Below are positions 29,459-37,275 of a DNA stretch of 64,000 bases, piece by piece. Each line of letters opens with the position of its first letter. Position 1 is the stretch's first letter. The notes beneath the pieces are model-generated. The model was not told the origin of the DNA. It made no database searches and was given only the letters and a program-made list of their open reading frames with translations. The stretch is taken from assembly GCF_006385575.1 (NCBI RefSeq), contig NZ_CP041040.1, positions 1,426,001 through 1,490,000 of the forward strand. The letters run 5' to 3'. This stretch comes from Microbacterium foliorum (GTDB lineage Bacteria > Actinomycetota > Actinomycetes > Actinomycetales > Microbacteriaceae). The position numbers and the translations under genes are program-made.

Positions 29459-31081
29459 TCAGCCCTCGTCGGAGTAGGGGACCGGCCAGTGCGAGTCGGG
29501 TACGGGCCATCCGGCCGCGCGCAACGCCCGTCGCGCCAGCTCACGGGCCGAATAGGGCGTGCGCACGCCGCGGATGTCGCGGTAGTCCTGATGCCCAGGG
29601 CCTGCCCACAGGATCGAGTCGCCTTCTCCGACCAGTCCGACCGCAGCGACGATGGCCGCCTCGGGCGGCGAGAACTCGTGGATCTCGGCGTCAGGCCGCG
29701 CTGCGCGTGCGCCGGCGACGAGAGTGGCCCTGATTGAGTCCGGGTCTTCGAAGCGCGGGTGGTGGTCTGTCACGACGAGGATGTCGCTGCCCTCGACGGC
29801 AGTGCGGGCCATGTCGAAGCGCTTGCTGGCATCGCGATCGCCGTCGGCGCCGAAGAGCATCAGAACCTTGCCCGGGGTGACGCGGCGGACCGCGGCGAGG
29901 GTCTTCTCGAAAGCATCGGGAGAGTGCCCGAAGTCGACGAAGACGACAGGGCCGGTGTCTCCGGAGACGAGCTGGGTGCGACCCGGAAGATGGGCCAGGA
30001 TGCCGCCGTCACGGTCGAGCGCCGAGGTGATGCGGTGCCATTCGTAGCCGCCCTCGAGCAGCATAACGATCGCGAGAGCGGCGTTGGCGGCCATGTGCGG
30101 GCCGATCACGGGAACCGTCGTGGTCAGGGTGCCCGCGGGGCCCGACATCGTGAAGGTGGTGCCGGATGCGCGCTCGTCGTCGATCACGACGACCCAGTCC
30201 GCGCGGGCCGCCGCAGCGGGATCAGCGGCGATCGATGGTGTGCCGACGGTGACGACGGGGATCTCCGCTCGCTCCACCACGATCGCACCGTTGGGGGAGT
30301 CGAGGCAGACCACGCCGCGGGTCGCGCGGTCGGGACGGAAGAGCGGGAGCTTCGCCTCGAAGTACTCCTCCATGTCGGCATAGTCATCGAGGTGGTCGTG
30401 ACTGAGGTTCGTGAATCCGGCGACGTCGAAGCGGATGCCGTCGACGCGATGACGTGAGAGCGCCTGGGCGCTGACCTCGACTGCCACGGCCTCGACGTCG
30501 CGCTCCCGCATCAGCGCCAGCAGCGCATGCATCTCGGATGCCTCAGGGGTCGTCAGTCTCGAGACGATGACCTCGCCGGCGATGTGGCGCTCGGCCGTGG
30601 AGGAGAGTCCGGTCACGACGCCGAGCTGGTCGAGGATGCCCTCGAGCAGATGCGAGACGCTCGTCTTGCCGTTGGTCCCCGTGGTGGCGAACAGCAGGGG
30701 GAGCGACTCGCCCGCGCCGGTGCCGTAGACCCACGCGCTCAGAGCGCCGAGCACGCCGCGGGGGTCGTCGACGATGATCACGGGGAGTCCGGCGGGCTGG
30801 GCGATGTCTGCGCCGTCATCGTCGGTGATGATCGCGACGGCGCCCTTCTCGGCGGCGGTGGCCGCGAATTCGGCTCCGTGGCGGTTCACGCCTCGGATCG
30901 CCACGAAGGCCTCGCCTGCACGCAGATCGGCGGTGGCGAGGGTGATGCCGGACAGGGTGATTCCGGTCACGTCGCCGCGGACTTCTCGAGCGAATCGAGA
31001 GGCGAGTTCGGACAGCTCACGCCGGGGCGGGTTCGCGGGGCGGAGCACGGGAGGCAGGCTCGGTTGTTGTTCAATCGACAT
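29459..31081 (-). CDS. murE: UDP-MurNAc-tripeptide synthetase (MurE family)
   Basis: MurE adds the third amino acid to the peptidoglycan stem peptide, using ATP. The 540-residue protein has the N-terminal domain with ITLATADLRAGEAFVAIRG, the P-loop ATTGTNGKTS, the VEVSAQAL/TNLSHDHLDDY central region, and a C-terminal ligase domain. The site that recognises the incoming amino acid, DNPR in meso-DAP enzymes, reads DHHPR here (residues 439-443): Arg is kept but Asn is His. Microbacteriaceae build B-type peptidoglycan with Lys, Orn or diaminobutyrate, so the substrate cannot be read off. The gene stands apart from the division cluster. It is preceded by the ycnI terminator. Confidence 0.9.
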   Translation of the reverse strand: MSIEQQPSLPPVLRPANPPRRELSELASRFAREVRGDVTGITLSGITLATADLRAGEAFVAIRGVNRHGAEFAATAAEKGAVAIITDDDGADIAQPAGLPVIIVDDPRGVLGALSAWVYGTGAGESLPLLFATTGTNGKTSVSHLLEGILDQLGVVTGLSSTAERHIAGEVIVSRLTTPEASEMHALLALMRERDVEAVAVEVSAQALSRHRVDGIRFDVAGFTNLSHDHLDDYADMEEYFEAKLPLFRPDRATRGVVCLDSPNGAIVVERAEIPVVTVGTPSIAADPAAAARADWVVVIDDERASGTTFTMSGPAGTLTTTVPVIGPHMAANAALAIVMLLEGGYEWHRITSALDRDGGILAHLPGRTQLVSGDTGPVVFVDFGHSPDAFEKTLAAVRRVTPGKVLMLFGADGDRDASKRFDMARTAVEGSDILVVTDHHPRFEDPDSIRATLVAGARAARPDAEIHEFSPPEAAIVAAVGLVGEGDSILWAGPGHQDYRDIRGVRTPYSARELARRALRAAGWPVPDSHWPVPYSDEG

Positions 31082-31124
31082 GTCGCATCCATGATCTCAC
31101 GCCCGCGGCGCGATGACCGGGTGC

Positions 31125-31164
31125 GGCACGTCTCCTCGGCCGCGTCGAGCCGAGGAGACGTGCC
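31125..31164 (-). terminator. Terminator of the ycnI unit
   Basis: A perfect 16-pair stem (arms 31125-31140 and 31149-31164, sequence GGCACGTCTCCTCGGC and its complement) with an eight-base loop lies seven bases past the ycnI stop on the minus strand and before murE. Confidence 0.85.
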
Positions 31165-31170
31165 AGGGGG

Positions 31171-31857
31171 TCACGCCTTGCGGCGGTACGCCAGTACCGA
31201 GACGACCAGCGCGGCGATTCCGGCGACCAGGCCGCCCGCACCCAGCGCCGTCCCGAGCTCGTTCGAGGAGCCGGCCTCGTCGGCGGCATCCGAATCGGCG
31301 GTGTCCGCGTCTCCGGCGTCCTCTGCGGAGCCGTGCTCACCGTGGCCGTCAGCGGACGCGGCGACGACCTGGACCACCGGAGCCGGGGCGTCGAGGCTGT
31401 GCGGGTCTTCGCCGTCCTCGGCGAGCTGCGTCCACTCGGTGCTGCCCTCGACGCATGTCTGGATGACCGGGAACGCGAGTGAGTCGGGCGTGTCCTCGTC
31501 GAGCCCGACAGCCATGCTCACTGCGCCGCGCAGTTCGTTGGGCACCGGTGCGACGGCGGTGTAGGTCACGGCGCTGACGAGGCCGTCATCGCCCTTCTCG
31601 ATGTCGATCGTCCAGTCGCTGTCCATGGTGGGTGCGACGGAGGCGAGGCCCTCGGGCATCGTCACCTTCAGAGAAATCGTAGGGGAGTTCTCGCAGCCGT
31701 GGGCGAAAGAGAAGGTCAGCACGCCGTGGTCTCCGGCGATCAGCTCGTCGGGGCTGACGCTGACGTGGGCGCTCGCCATCGCAGGGATGGCGAGTGCGAG
31801 GATCGCACCCCCGATGACTCCTGCGGTGACGTTGCGGCGGGTGGTGGTGAAACGCAT
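31171..31857 (-). CDS. ycnI: YcnI-family copper-binding protein
   Basis: YcnI (DUF1775) proteins are exported copper-binding proteins. The 228-residue protein has a twin-basic signal peptide (RRNVTAG, hydrophobic core, AMASA) whose predicted cleavage leaves His31 as the new N-terminus (HVSVSPDEL). In Bacillus subtilis YcnI this N-terminal His with an acidic residue and Trp holds Cu(II). The DUF1775 domain runs to about residue 150, followed by an acidic Ser/Asp/Ala linker with a DGHGEHG metal-like patch and a C-terminal membrane anchor (LGAGGLVAGIAALVVSVLAY, RRKA). The ATG follows AGGAGTACC. It lies downstream of a His-rich membrane protein on the same strand. Confidence 0.9.
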   Translation of the reverse strand: MRFTTTRRNVTAGVIGGAILALAIPAMASAHVSVSPDELIAGDHGVLTFSFAHGCENSPTISLKVTMPEGLASVAPTMDSDWTIDIEKGDDGLVSAVTYTAVAPVPNELRGAVSMAVGLDEDTPDSLAFPVIQTCVEGSTEWTQLAEDGEDPHSLDAPAPVVQVVAASADGHGEHGSAEDAGDADTADSDAADEAGSSNELGTALGAGGLVAGIAALVVSVLAYRRKA

Positions 31858-31946
31858 GGTGGTACTCCTGTGTGCTGATCTGCGGGCGCGTCGGTGTGCG
31901 CGGCTTCCGCGGGAAGGTGGAAACGCCTCAGGGAGGCGATGCGTGA

Positions 31947-32519
31947 TCAGACGTGTGCTGGAGGACCGCGGCGCGACACCGACGCCGAGAAGTCGTTCTC
32001 CTTCGGCACTCGGATGACGAACACCGGGAAGGCGGGGCGCTCGTGTGCGGGGCGGAACACCGTGACCGTGTGGCGCAGGCGTGCCTGCACCCAGCCGGCG
32101 ATCGCTCGCACTGACGACTCGCCGTGACAGACCAGAGCAGTAGTGATGATTGCTGCGATGACGTGACCGACGAGCATGACGGCATCAGGAGCGGTCGCGG
32201 CGACAACCGGGCCCAGAGCGGCGAGATCGAGATGGTGGTGGTGCCCCGAGAGCGCCGTCGCACCCGTCGGCGTGCCGAGCAGCTGGAACACGAGGTGGAA
32301 GAGCCCCTGGCTGACCAGCACCGTCAAAGCGACGCGTGCGCGGGATGCCCGGGCGCCGATGAGAAGCGCCGCCAGCGGCACGAGGAGCGTCGCGACGGCG
32401 AGCACCAGAAGCGGATGGGGGGCGGCTCCTCCTGCAGTGGTGTGCGATGCGGCGGCGACGAGCGTGGCCGTGCCTGATGCGCCGGCTGCGCGCAGAAGTC
32501 GCAGCTGGCGGGAGGTCAC
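31947..32519 (-). CDS. Membrane protein with His cluster, upstream of ycnI
   Basis: The 190-residue protein has about four hydrophobic segments (roughly 14-30, 36-57, 64-82, 105-130), a HHHH cluster at residues 93-96 in the loop after the third, and further His in HTTAG and PHPLL. The C-terminal 60 residues are soluble and basic. I do not recognise a named family. Its position 89 bases upstream of ycnI on the same strand suggests a copper- or metal-related role, which is inference from context and the histidines. The GTG start at 32519 is the first plausible one; TGGCGGGAG is too weakly placed to decide. Confidence 0.7.
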   Translation of the reverse strand: MTSRQLRLLRAAGASGTATLVAAASHTTAGGAAPHPLLVLAVATLLVPLAALLIGARASRARVALTVLVSQGLFHLVFQLLGTPTGATALSGHHHHLDLAALGPVVAATAPDAVMLVGHVIAAIITTALVCHGESSVRAIAGWVQARLRHTVTVFRPAHERPAFPVFVIRVPKENDFSASVSRRGPPAHV

Positions 32520-32589
32520 AGCACAAGCCTAATCGTGTCTCGCCGTCGCGCAGTGCAGCACATAGGGCTTATTCCTAGGCGGCGAGCAC

Positions 32590-32595
32590 TAGCTT
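32590..32595 (+). promoter_or_regulatory. Predicted -10 box (TAGCTT), leaderless site-2 protease gene
   Basis: TAGCTT is followed by GGGGGA and GTG 32602. Confidence 0.45.
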
Positions 32596-32601
32596 GGGGG
32601 A

Positions 32602-33918
32602 GTGGAAGCACTGCTCTATCTGGGTGGCATCGTGTTCATGCTGATCGGCCTCGGCCTGTCGATCGGCCTGCACGAGGTCGGCCACCTCCTGCCGGCGAAG
32701 CTGTTCGGCGTGCGCGTCGGCCAGTACATGATCGGCTTCGGCCCGAGGCTCTGGTCGAAGCGCATCGGCGAGACCGAGTACGGGTTCAAGCTGCTGCCGC
32801 TCGGCGGGTTCATCTCGATGTCGGGGATGTATCCGGCCTCCACCGCATCGGGCCCGGCGAAGGGCGTCTTCCGCGCTCTCGTGCAGGACGCCCGATCGGC
32901 GAACGACGAGACGATCGCGGAGGGGGCAGAGGACCGTGTCTTCTATCGCCTCCCCGTGTGGAAGCGCGTCGTCGTGATGCTCGGCGGTCCGCTGATGAAC
33001 CTGATCCTCGCGATCGTGATCTTCACCGTGCTGGTGTCCGGCATCGGTGTGCAGCAGGGAACCACGACGATCGCCTCGGTGAACCAGTGCGTTCTGCCCG
33101 CCGGATCGACGGCGACCGAGTGCGAACCCGACGACCCGGCGACGCCGGCCGCAGAGGCGGGCATCCGGCCGGGTGACGTGCTGGTGTCCGTCGACGGTCA
33201 GCCCGTGTCGACCTTCGCCCAGGCGACCGCCGTCGTGCAGGCAGCGCCGGGGCAGACCCTGGATCTGGTGGTGCTTCGAGACGGTGCCGAGAAGACGCTG
33301 AGCATCACTCCGATCGAGGCTGAGCGCACCATCACGGATGCCAGTGGGCAGCCGGTCATCGGCGAGGACGGGCAACCCGTCGTCAAGGACGTCGGCTATG
33401 TCGGCATGGCGGCGCAGATGGGCTTCGTCCAGCAGCCGCTCTCGGCAGGACCCGAGATGGCAGCCGACACCGTCGCACGCGTGGGGTCGATGATCCTCAC
33501 ACTTCCGGTTCGGATCTGGGACACCGGTGTCTCCCTGGTCACCGGGTCCGAGCGCGACCCGAACGGCCCGCTGAGCGTCGTGGGCGTCGGGCGCATCGCG
33601 GGTGAGGTCGCGGCGATCGACGCGCCGATCCTCAACCGCTTCTCGGTGCTCCTCGGGCTTCTCGGATCCCTGAATGTCGCGCTGTTCGTGTTCAACCTGA
33701 TCCCGCTGCTGCCGCTCGACGGAGGCCACGTGGTCGTCGCGCTGTGGGACGGCATCCGCCGTGCCTGGGCGAAGCTGTTCCGTCGGCCGCCGCCCCCGCC
33801 CGTCGACGCCACCAGGCTCGTGCCGCTGACCGTGGTCGTCGCGACACTGCTCATCGTGATGGGTGCCGTGCTGCTCCTCGCCGACGTCTTCAATCCGGTG
33901 AACATCTTCGGCGGCTGA
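32602..33918 (+). CDS. rseP: M50 site-2 protease (RseP/Rip1-like)
   Basis: This intramembrane zinc protease cuts anti-sigma factors and other membrane substrates after a first extracellular cut. The 438-residue protein has the zinc motif HEVGH (His24, Glu25, His28) in the first membrane helix, a following GxxxN-type helix (VVVMLGGPLMNLILA), a PDZ domain over about 165-245 (AEAGIRPGDVLVSVDGQPVS), and the third ligand in LLPLDGGHV (Asp373). Length and order match Mycobacterium Rip1. GTG 32602 lies six bases after a TAGCTT box. In many actinobacteria this gene sits between dxr and ispG, as it nearly does here. Confidence 0.94.
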   Translation: MEALLYLGGIVFMLIGLGLSIGLHEVGHLLPAKLFGVRVGQYMIGFGPRLWSKRIGETEYGFKLLPLGGFISMSGMYPASTASGPAKGVFRALVQDARSANDETIAEGAEDRVFYRLPVWKRVVVMLGGPLMNLILAIVIFTVLVSGIGVQQGTTTIASVNQCVLPAGSTATECEPDDPATPAAEAGIRPGDVLVSVDGQPVSTFAQATAVVQAAPGQTLDLVVLRDGAEKTLSITPIEAERTITDASGQPVIGEDGQPVVKDVGYVGMAAQMGFVQQPLSAGPEMAADTVARVGSMILTLPVRIWDTGVSLVTGSERDPNGPLSVVGVGRIAGEVAAIDAPILNRFSVLLGLLGSLNVALFVFNLIPLLPLDGGHVVVALWDGIRRAWAKLFRRPPPPPVDATRLVPLTVVVATLLIVMGAVLLLADVFNPVNIFGG

Positions 33919-33978
33919 GTCGCCTTCGGTGTCGCCGCTGTGCGCGTGGGGCGGGTAGCCCCGGCATCCGCTCTCCGA

Positions 33979-35862
33979 TCAGGCGAGCGCGTGCGAGACC
34001 AGACGCTCGAGAGTGCGGATGCCGTCGCGCGACAGGATCGATTCCAGGTGGCCCTGCACCGATGCGAAGCGCTCGCCGCGAAGCGCGTAGACGTCGCCTG
34101 ATTCAGGGTCGGCCGACACTTCGACCGCTCCCGTCGACGTCGTGCCGGGCGTCACCCTGGCCGTGAAGGTGTTGTAAAAGCCGATCGAGGCGTCCTCGCC
34201 GAACACGGGGACCGACTTCTGCAGCCCCTGGTGCGGTGAGGCGAGGGGCGTCAGGGCGATGCCGAGACGATCGCTGAGGATCTGGTGGCTCAAGCACACC
34301 GCGAGCAGCGGCGACCCGGCGTCCACACGTCGGGACACCACCTCGCGCATCCTGGTGATGCGGTCGCTCCCGACGTCACGGGGATCGCCCGGGCCCGGGC
34401 CCGCGACCACCAGGTCGGCCGCGTCGAGCTCCGCATCATCGGCGTCGCTCCAGGCGCGGATCGTGACATCGAGCCCGAGGTGGCGCAACTGGTGGGCGAG
34501 CATGGTGGTGAAGCGGTCTTCCGCGTCGACGACGATCGCCGATCGGCCGGCGAAGGGCCCGGTCAGATCGTCGCCCTGCGGGTTCAGCCAGAAGTCCGCC
34601 AGGCGCGCATTGCGCGAAGAGAGCAGCTCCGCGACCGTGGGGTCGTCGGCGAGGGGCTGTCGCTCTCCCGGGGCGTCGGCATCATCGCGGGCCTCGGCGA
34701 CGCTGTCGCGATCGATCGCGCCGATCGCTCCGAGCACGCCGGCGGCCTTGCCGTGGGTCTCCGACACCTCGCCGTGCGGGTCCGAGTGCCGCACGAGCGT
34801 CGCGCCCACCGGCACGCTGAGTGAGCCGTTCTGCAGATACACGGTGCGGATCAGGATCGGGGCGTCGAGGTCGTGTCCACCGGCGTCCTTCGGAGTGAAC
34901 AGGGCCGCCACACCGGAGTAGTAGCCGCGTGGCTTCTTCTCATGACGGCGGATCACCGCGCACGCGTTCTGCATCGGCGAGCCGGTCACGGTCGGCGCGA
35001 ACATCGTCTCGCGGAGGATGTCGCGCGGGTCCAGCGCGCTGCGACCACGGAGCATGTACTCGGTGTGGGTGAGGCGCGACATCTCCTTCAGATGCGGGCC
35101 TGTGATGCGTCCTCCGTCGGAGCAGACGGCGCTCATCATCTTGAGCTCTTCGTCGACCACCATGAAGAGCTCTTCCGTCTCCTTGGTGGAGGAGAGGAAG
35201 TCCACCAGGGTCTCCTTCGTGGCTCCACCCGCGGGGTGGCGGAACGTGCCGGAGATCGGGTTCATGGTGACGACGCCGCCGCGTGCGACGACGTGCGCCT
35301 CAGGGCTCGCGCCGACCGCGATGTGTCCGGGGGTCACCACCGCGAAGGTCCAGTAGGCACCCCGCTCGTGCGTGAGCAGCGCGCGGAACCAGGTCAGGGC
35401 TGCAGTACGGTCGTCGACGTCGATCTCGGCGGTGAAGTCGCGGCGGATCACGAAGTTCGCGCCCTCGCCGCGTCCGATCTCGTCGGCGATCACGGTCTCG
35501 ACGATCGTGGCGTATTCCTCGTCCGGGATGTCGAAGCCGCCTTCACGCAGCGGCACGGCGTCCGAGGGAAGTGCCGAGAGCAGCTCGGGCGTGGCGATGT
35601 GCAGGTGCTCATCGACCACGATGCAGCGCAGGGGTGCACCGTCGTCCTGAGCGACGAAGCCGCGCTCACGCACCTGACGGTAGGGCACCATCGTGAAGAT
35701 CTCGCGGGGGGCGCCGTCGATCGTGAGCGGGATGTCGGCGAGCAGATCGACGTCGACGACTTCGCCGGTGAGCAGCTCGACCGTGTCTGCGCCGTCGCGC
35801 GCGATCAGCACGAACGATGCCGTGGGATCTGCAATGAGCTCGGCAAGACGTGAGAGGGTCAT
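33979..35862 (-). CDS. trpE: Fused anthranilate synthase, TrpE-TrpG (PhzE-like order)
   Basis: The 627-residue protein joins a chorismate-using TrpE-type domain (about 1-420; signature GSPMQNACAVIRRHE-like region and SGTFRHPAGG) to a class I glutamine amidotransferase (about 430-627). The amidotransferase triad is complete: Cys523 in AVCLSHQ, and His605/Glu607 in GHLES. The same length and order occur in phenazine PhzE, which makes aminodeoxyisochorismate, so sequence alone leaves the product open. The upstream leader peptide with two Trp codons and an attenuator argues for tryptophan synthesis. ATG 35862 has AGGAGACACCG before it. No other trp gene is adjacent. Confidence 0.88.
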   Translation of the reverse strand: MTLSRLAELIADPTASFVLIARDGADTVELLTGEVVDVDLLADIPLTIDGAPREIFTMVPYRQVRERGFVAQDDGAPLRCIVVDEHLHIATPELLSALPSDAVPLREGGFDIPDEEYATIVETVIADEIGRGEGANFVIRRDFTAEIDVDDRTAALTWFRALLTHERGAYWTFAVVTPGHIAVGASPEAHVVARGGVVTMNPISGTFRHPAGGATKETLVDFLSSTKETEELFMVVDEELKMMSAVCSDGGRITGPHLKEMSRLTHTEYMLRGRSALDPRDILRETMFAPTVTGSPMQNACAVIRRHEKKPRGYYSGVAALFTPKDAGGHDLDAPILIRTVYLQNGSLSVPVGATLVRHSDPHGEVSETHGKAAGVLGAIGAIDRDSVAEARDDADAPGERQPLADDPTVAELLSSRNARLADFWLNPQGDDLTGPFAGRSAIVVDAEDRFTTMLAHQLRHLGLDVTIRAWSDADDAELDAADLVVAGPGPGDPRDVGSDRITRMREVVSRRVDAGSPLLAVCLSHQILSDRLGIALTPLASPHQGLQKSVPVFGEDASIGFYNTFTARVTPGTTSTGAVEVSADPESGDVYALRGERFASVQGHLESILSRDGIRTLERLVSHALA

Positions 35863-35902
35863 CGGTGTCTCCTGTGCATGGCTCCGGCTCGGCTCAACGA
35901 AA

Positions 35903-35986
35903 AGACCGCCCCGGAGGCGGTCTGGATTCGTGGGAACGCGAACACACCGCCTAAGAGGCGGGCCACCAGGTGAAGTTCGCGAGCAT
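35903..35986 (-). promoter_or_regulatory. trp-type ribosome-mediated attenuator
   Basis: Four pairing segments can be seen on the minus strand. Segment 1, CCCGCCT (35962-35956), overlaps the end of the leader peptide. Segment 2, AGGCGGT (35952-35946), pairs with 1 or with segment 3, ACCGCCT (35921-35915), in seven perfect pairs. Segment 3 with 4 forms the terminator AGACCGCC/GGCGGTCT (35903-35923) followed by TTTT. Stalling at the Trp codons would free 2 to pair with 3 and prevent termination. Confidence 0.85.
35951..35986 (-). CDS. trpL: trp leader peptide
   Basis: The 11-residue peptide MLANFTWWPAS has two adjacent Trp codons (TGG TGG) just before the pairing segments of the attenuator and ends in TAG. 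It has no ribosome binding site, but TAGTTT ends seven bases before its ATG, so it is predicted to be translated from a leaderless mRNA. It is the sensor of charged tRNA-Trp for the anthranilate synthase downstream. Comparable leaders with two or three Trp codons are known in other actinobacteria. Confidence 0.88.
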   Translation of the reverse strand: MLANFTWWPAS

Positions 35987-35993
35987 GGCCTGA

Positions 35994-35999
35994 AAACTA
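35994..35999 (-). promoter_or_regulatory. Predicted -10 box (TAGTTT) of the trpL-trpE transcript
   Basis: On the minus strand TAGTTT is followed by seven bases and the trpL ATG. The divergent ispG -10 lies 80 bases away. Confidence 0.5.
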
Positions 36000-36079
36000 T
36001 CACACCGCGCACCGGCGCCCAGGTCGTATGACGCGCATGCGTGCCGTGCGGCATCCAGCCTGTGTGCATCCAAGCGGCG

Positions 36080-36085
36080 TAGGCT
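36080..36085 (+). promoter_or_regulatory. Predicted -10 box (TAGGCT), leaderless ispG
   Basis: TAGGCT is followed by seven bases and GTG 36093. Confidence 0.5.
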
Positions 36086-36092
36086 GGGGGTT

Positions 36093-37244
36093 GTGCCAGC
36101 AGTGAATCTTGGGATGCCGAAGATCCCCGAAGTCCTCGCCCCGCGCCGCAAGTCTCGCCAGATCAAGGTGGGCAAGGTGCTCGTCGGCGGCGACGCCCCC
36201 GTCACCGTCCAGTCCATGACGACGACGAAGACGACGGACATCAACGCGACTCTCCAGCAGATCGCGGAGCTGACCGCATCCGGATGCGAGATCGTCCGTG
36301 TGGCCGTCCCCCATCAGGACGACGCCGACGCGCTGAAGATCATCGCGATGAAGAGCCAGATCCCCGTGATCGCCGACATCCATTTCCAGCCGCGCTACAT
36401 CTACACCGCGATCGACGCCGGGTGCGGCGCTGTGCGCGTGAACCCGGGCAACATCCGCGAGTTCGACGGAAACGTCGGCAAGATCGCCGAGGCCGCGAAG
36501 GCCGCAGGCGTCTCGCTGCGCATCGGCGTCAACGCCGGCTCGCTCGACCGCCGCATCCTGACCAAGTACGGCAAGGCGACCGCTGAGGCTCTCGTCGAGA
36601 GTGCTGTCTGGGAGGCCTCGCTGTTCGAGGAGCACGACTTCCACGACTTCAAGATCTCGGTCAAGCACAACGACCCGATCGTCATGGTGAAGGCCTACCG
36701 CCAGCTCGCCGAACGCGGCGACTGGCCGCTGCACCTCGGAGTGACCGAGGCCGGACCCGCGTTCCAGGGAACCATCAAGAGCGCCACGGCGTTCGGCATC
36801 CTGCTCGGTGAGGGCATCGGCGACACCATCCGCGTGTCTCTCTCCGCGCCTCCCGCCGAAGAGGTCAAGGTGGGGCACCAGATCCTGCAGTCGCTCAACC
36901 TGCGCGAGCGCAAGCTCGAGATCGTGTCGTGCCCGTCATGCGGACGCGCCCAGGTCGACGTCTACACGCTCGCCGAGAACGTGACCGAGGGTCTCAAGGA
37001 CATGACCGTTCCGCTGCGCGTCGCCGTCATGGGCTGTGTCGTGAACGGTCCGGGCGAGGCGCGCGAAGCCGACCTCGGAGTCGCCTCGGGCAACGGCAAG
37101 GGACAGATCTTCGTCAAGGGCGAGGTCATCAAGACCGTGCCCGAAGCCGACATCGTCGCGACGCTGATCGAAGAGGCCAACCGCATCGCGGTCGAGATGG
37201 GGCCTGAGGCGCCGCTCGGCACCGCGCAGGTCGTCACGGCCTGA
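36093..37244 (+). CDS. ispG: 4-hydroxy-3-methylbut-2-enyl diphosphate synthase
   Basis: IspG (GcpE) reduces MEcPP to HMBPP with a 4Fe-4S cluster, the penultimate step of the non-mevalonate pathway that dxr begins. The 383-residue protein has the TIM-barrel start [34 protein letters not shown], and [10 protein letters not shown]. The cluster ligands are the two cysteines of [11 protein letters not shown] and the later one in [17 protein letters not shown] short N-terminal extension precedes [15 protein letters not shown] 36093 lies seven bases after a TAGGCT box. It diverges from trpL-trpE. Confidence 0.96.
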   Translation: MPAVNLGMPKIPEVLAPRRKSRQIKVGKVLVGGDAPVTVQSMTTTKTTDINATLQQIAELTASGCEIVRVAVPHQDDADALKIIAMKSQIPVIADIHFQPRYIYTAIDAGCGAVRVNPGNIREFDGNVGKIAEAAKAAGVSLRIGVNAGSLDRRILTKYGKATAEALVESAVWEASLFEEHDFHDFKISVKHNDPIVMVKAYRQLAERGDWPLHLGVTEAGPAFQGTIKSATAFGILLGEGIGDTIRVSLSAPPAEEVKVGHQILQSLNLRERKLEIVSCPSCGRAQVDVYTLAENVTEGLKDMTVPLRVAVMGCVVNGPGEAREADLGVASGNGKGQIFVKGEVIKTVPEADIVATLIEEANRIAVEMGPEAPLGTAQVVTA

Positions 37245-37275
37245 CCGACCGCGTCAGTCAGCCTCAAGGAGTTCC

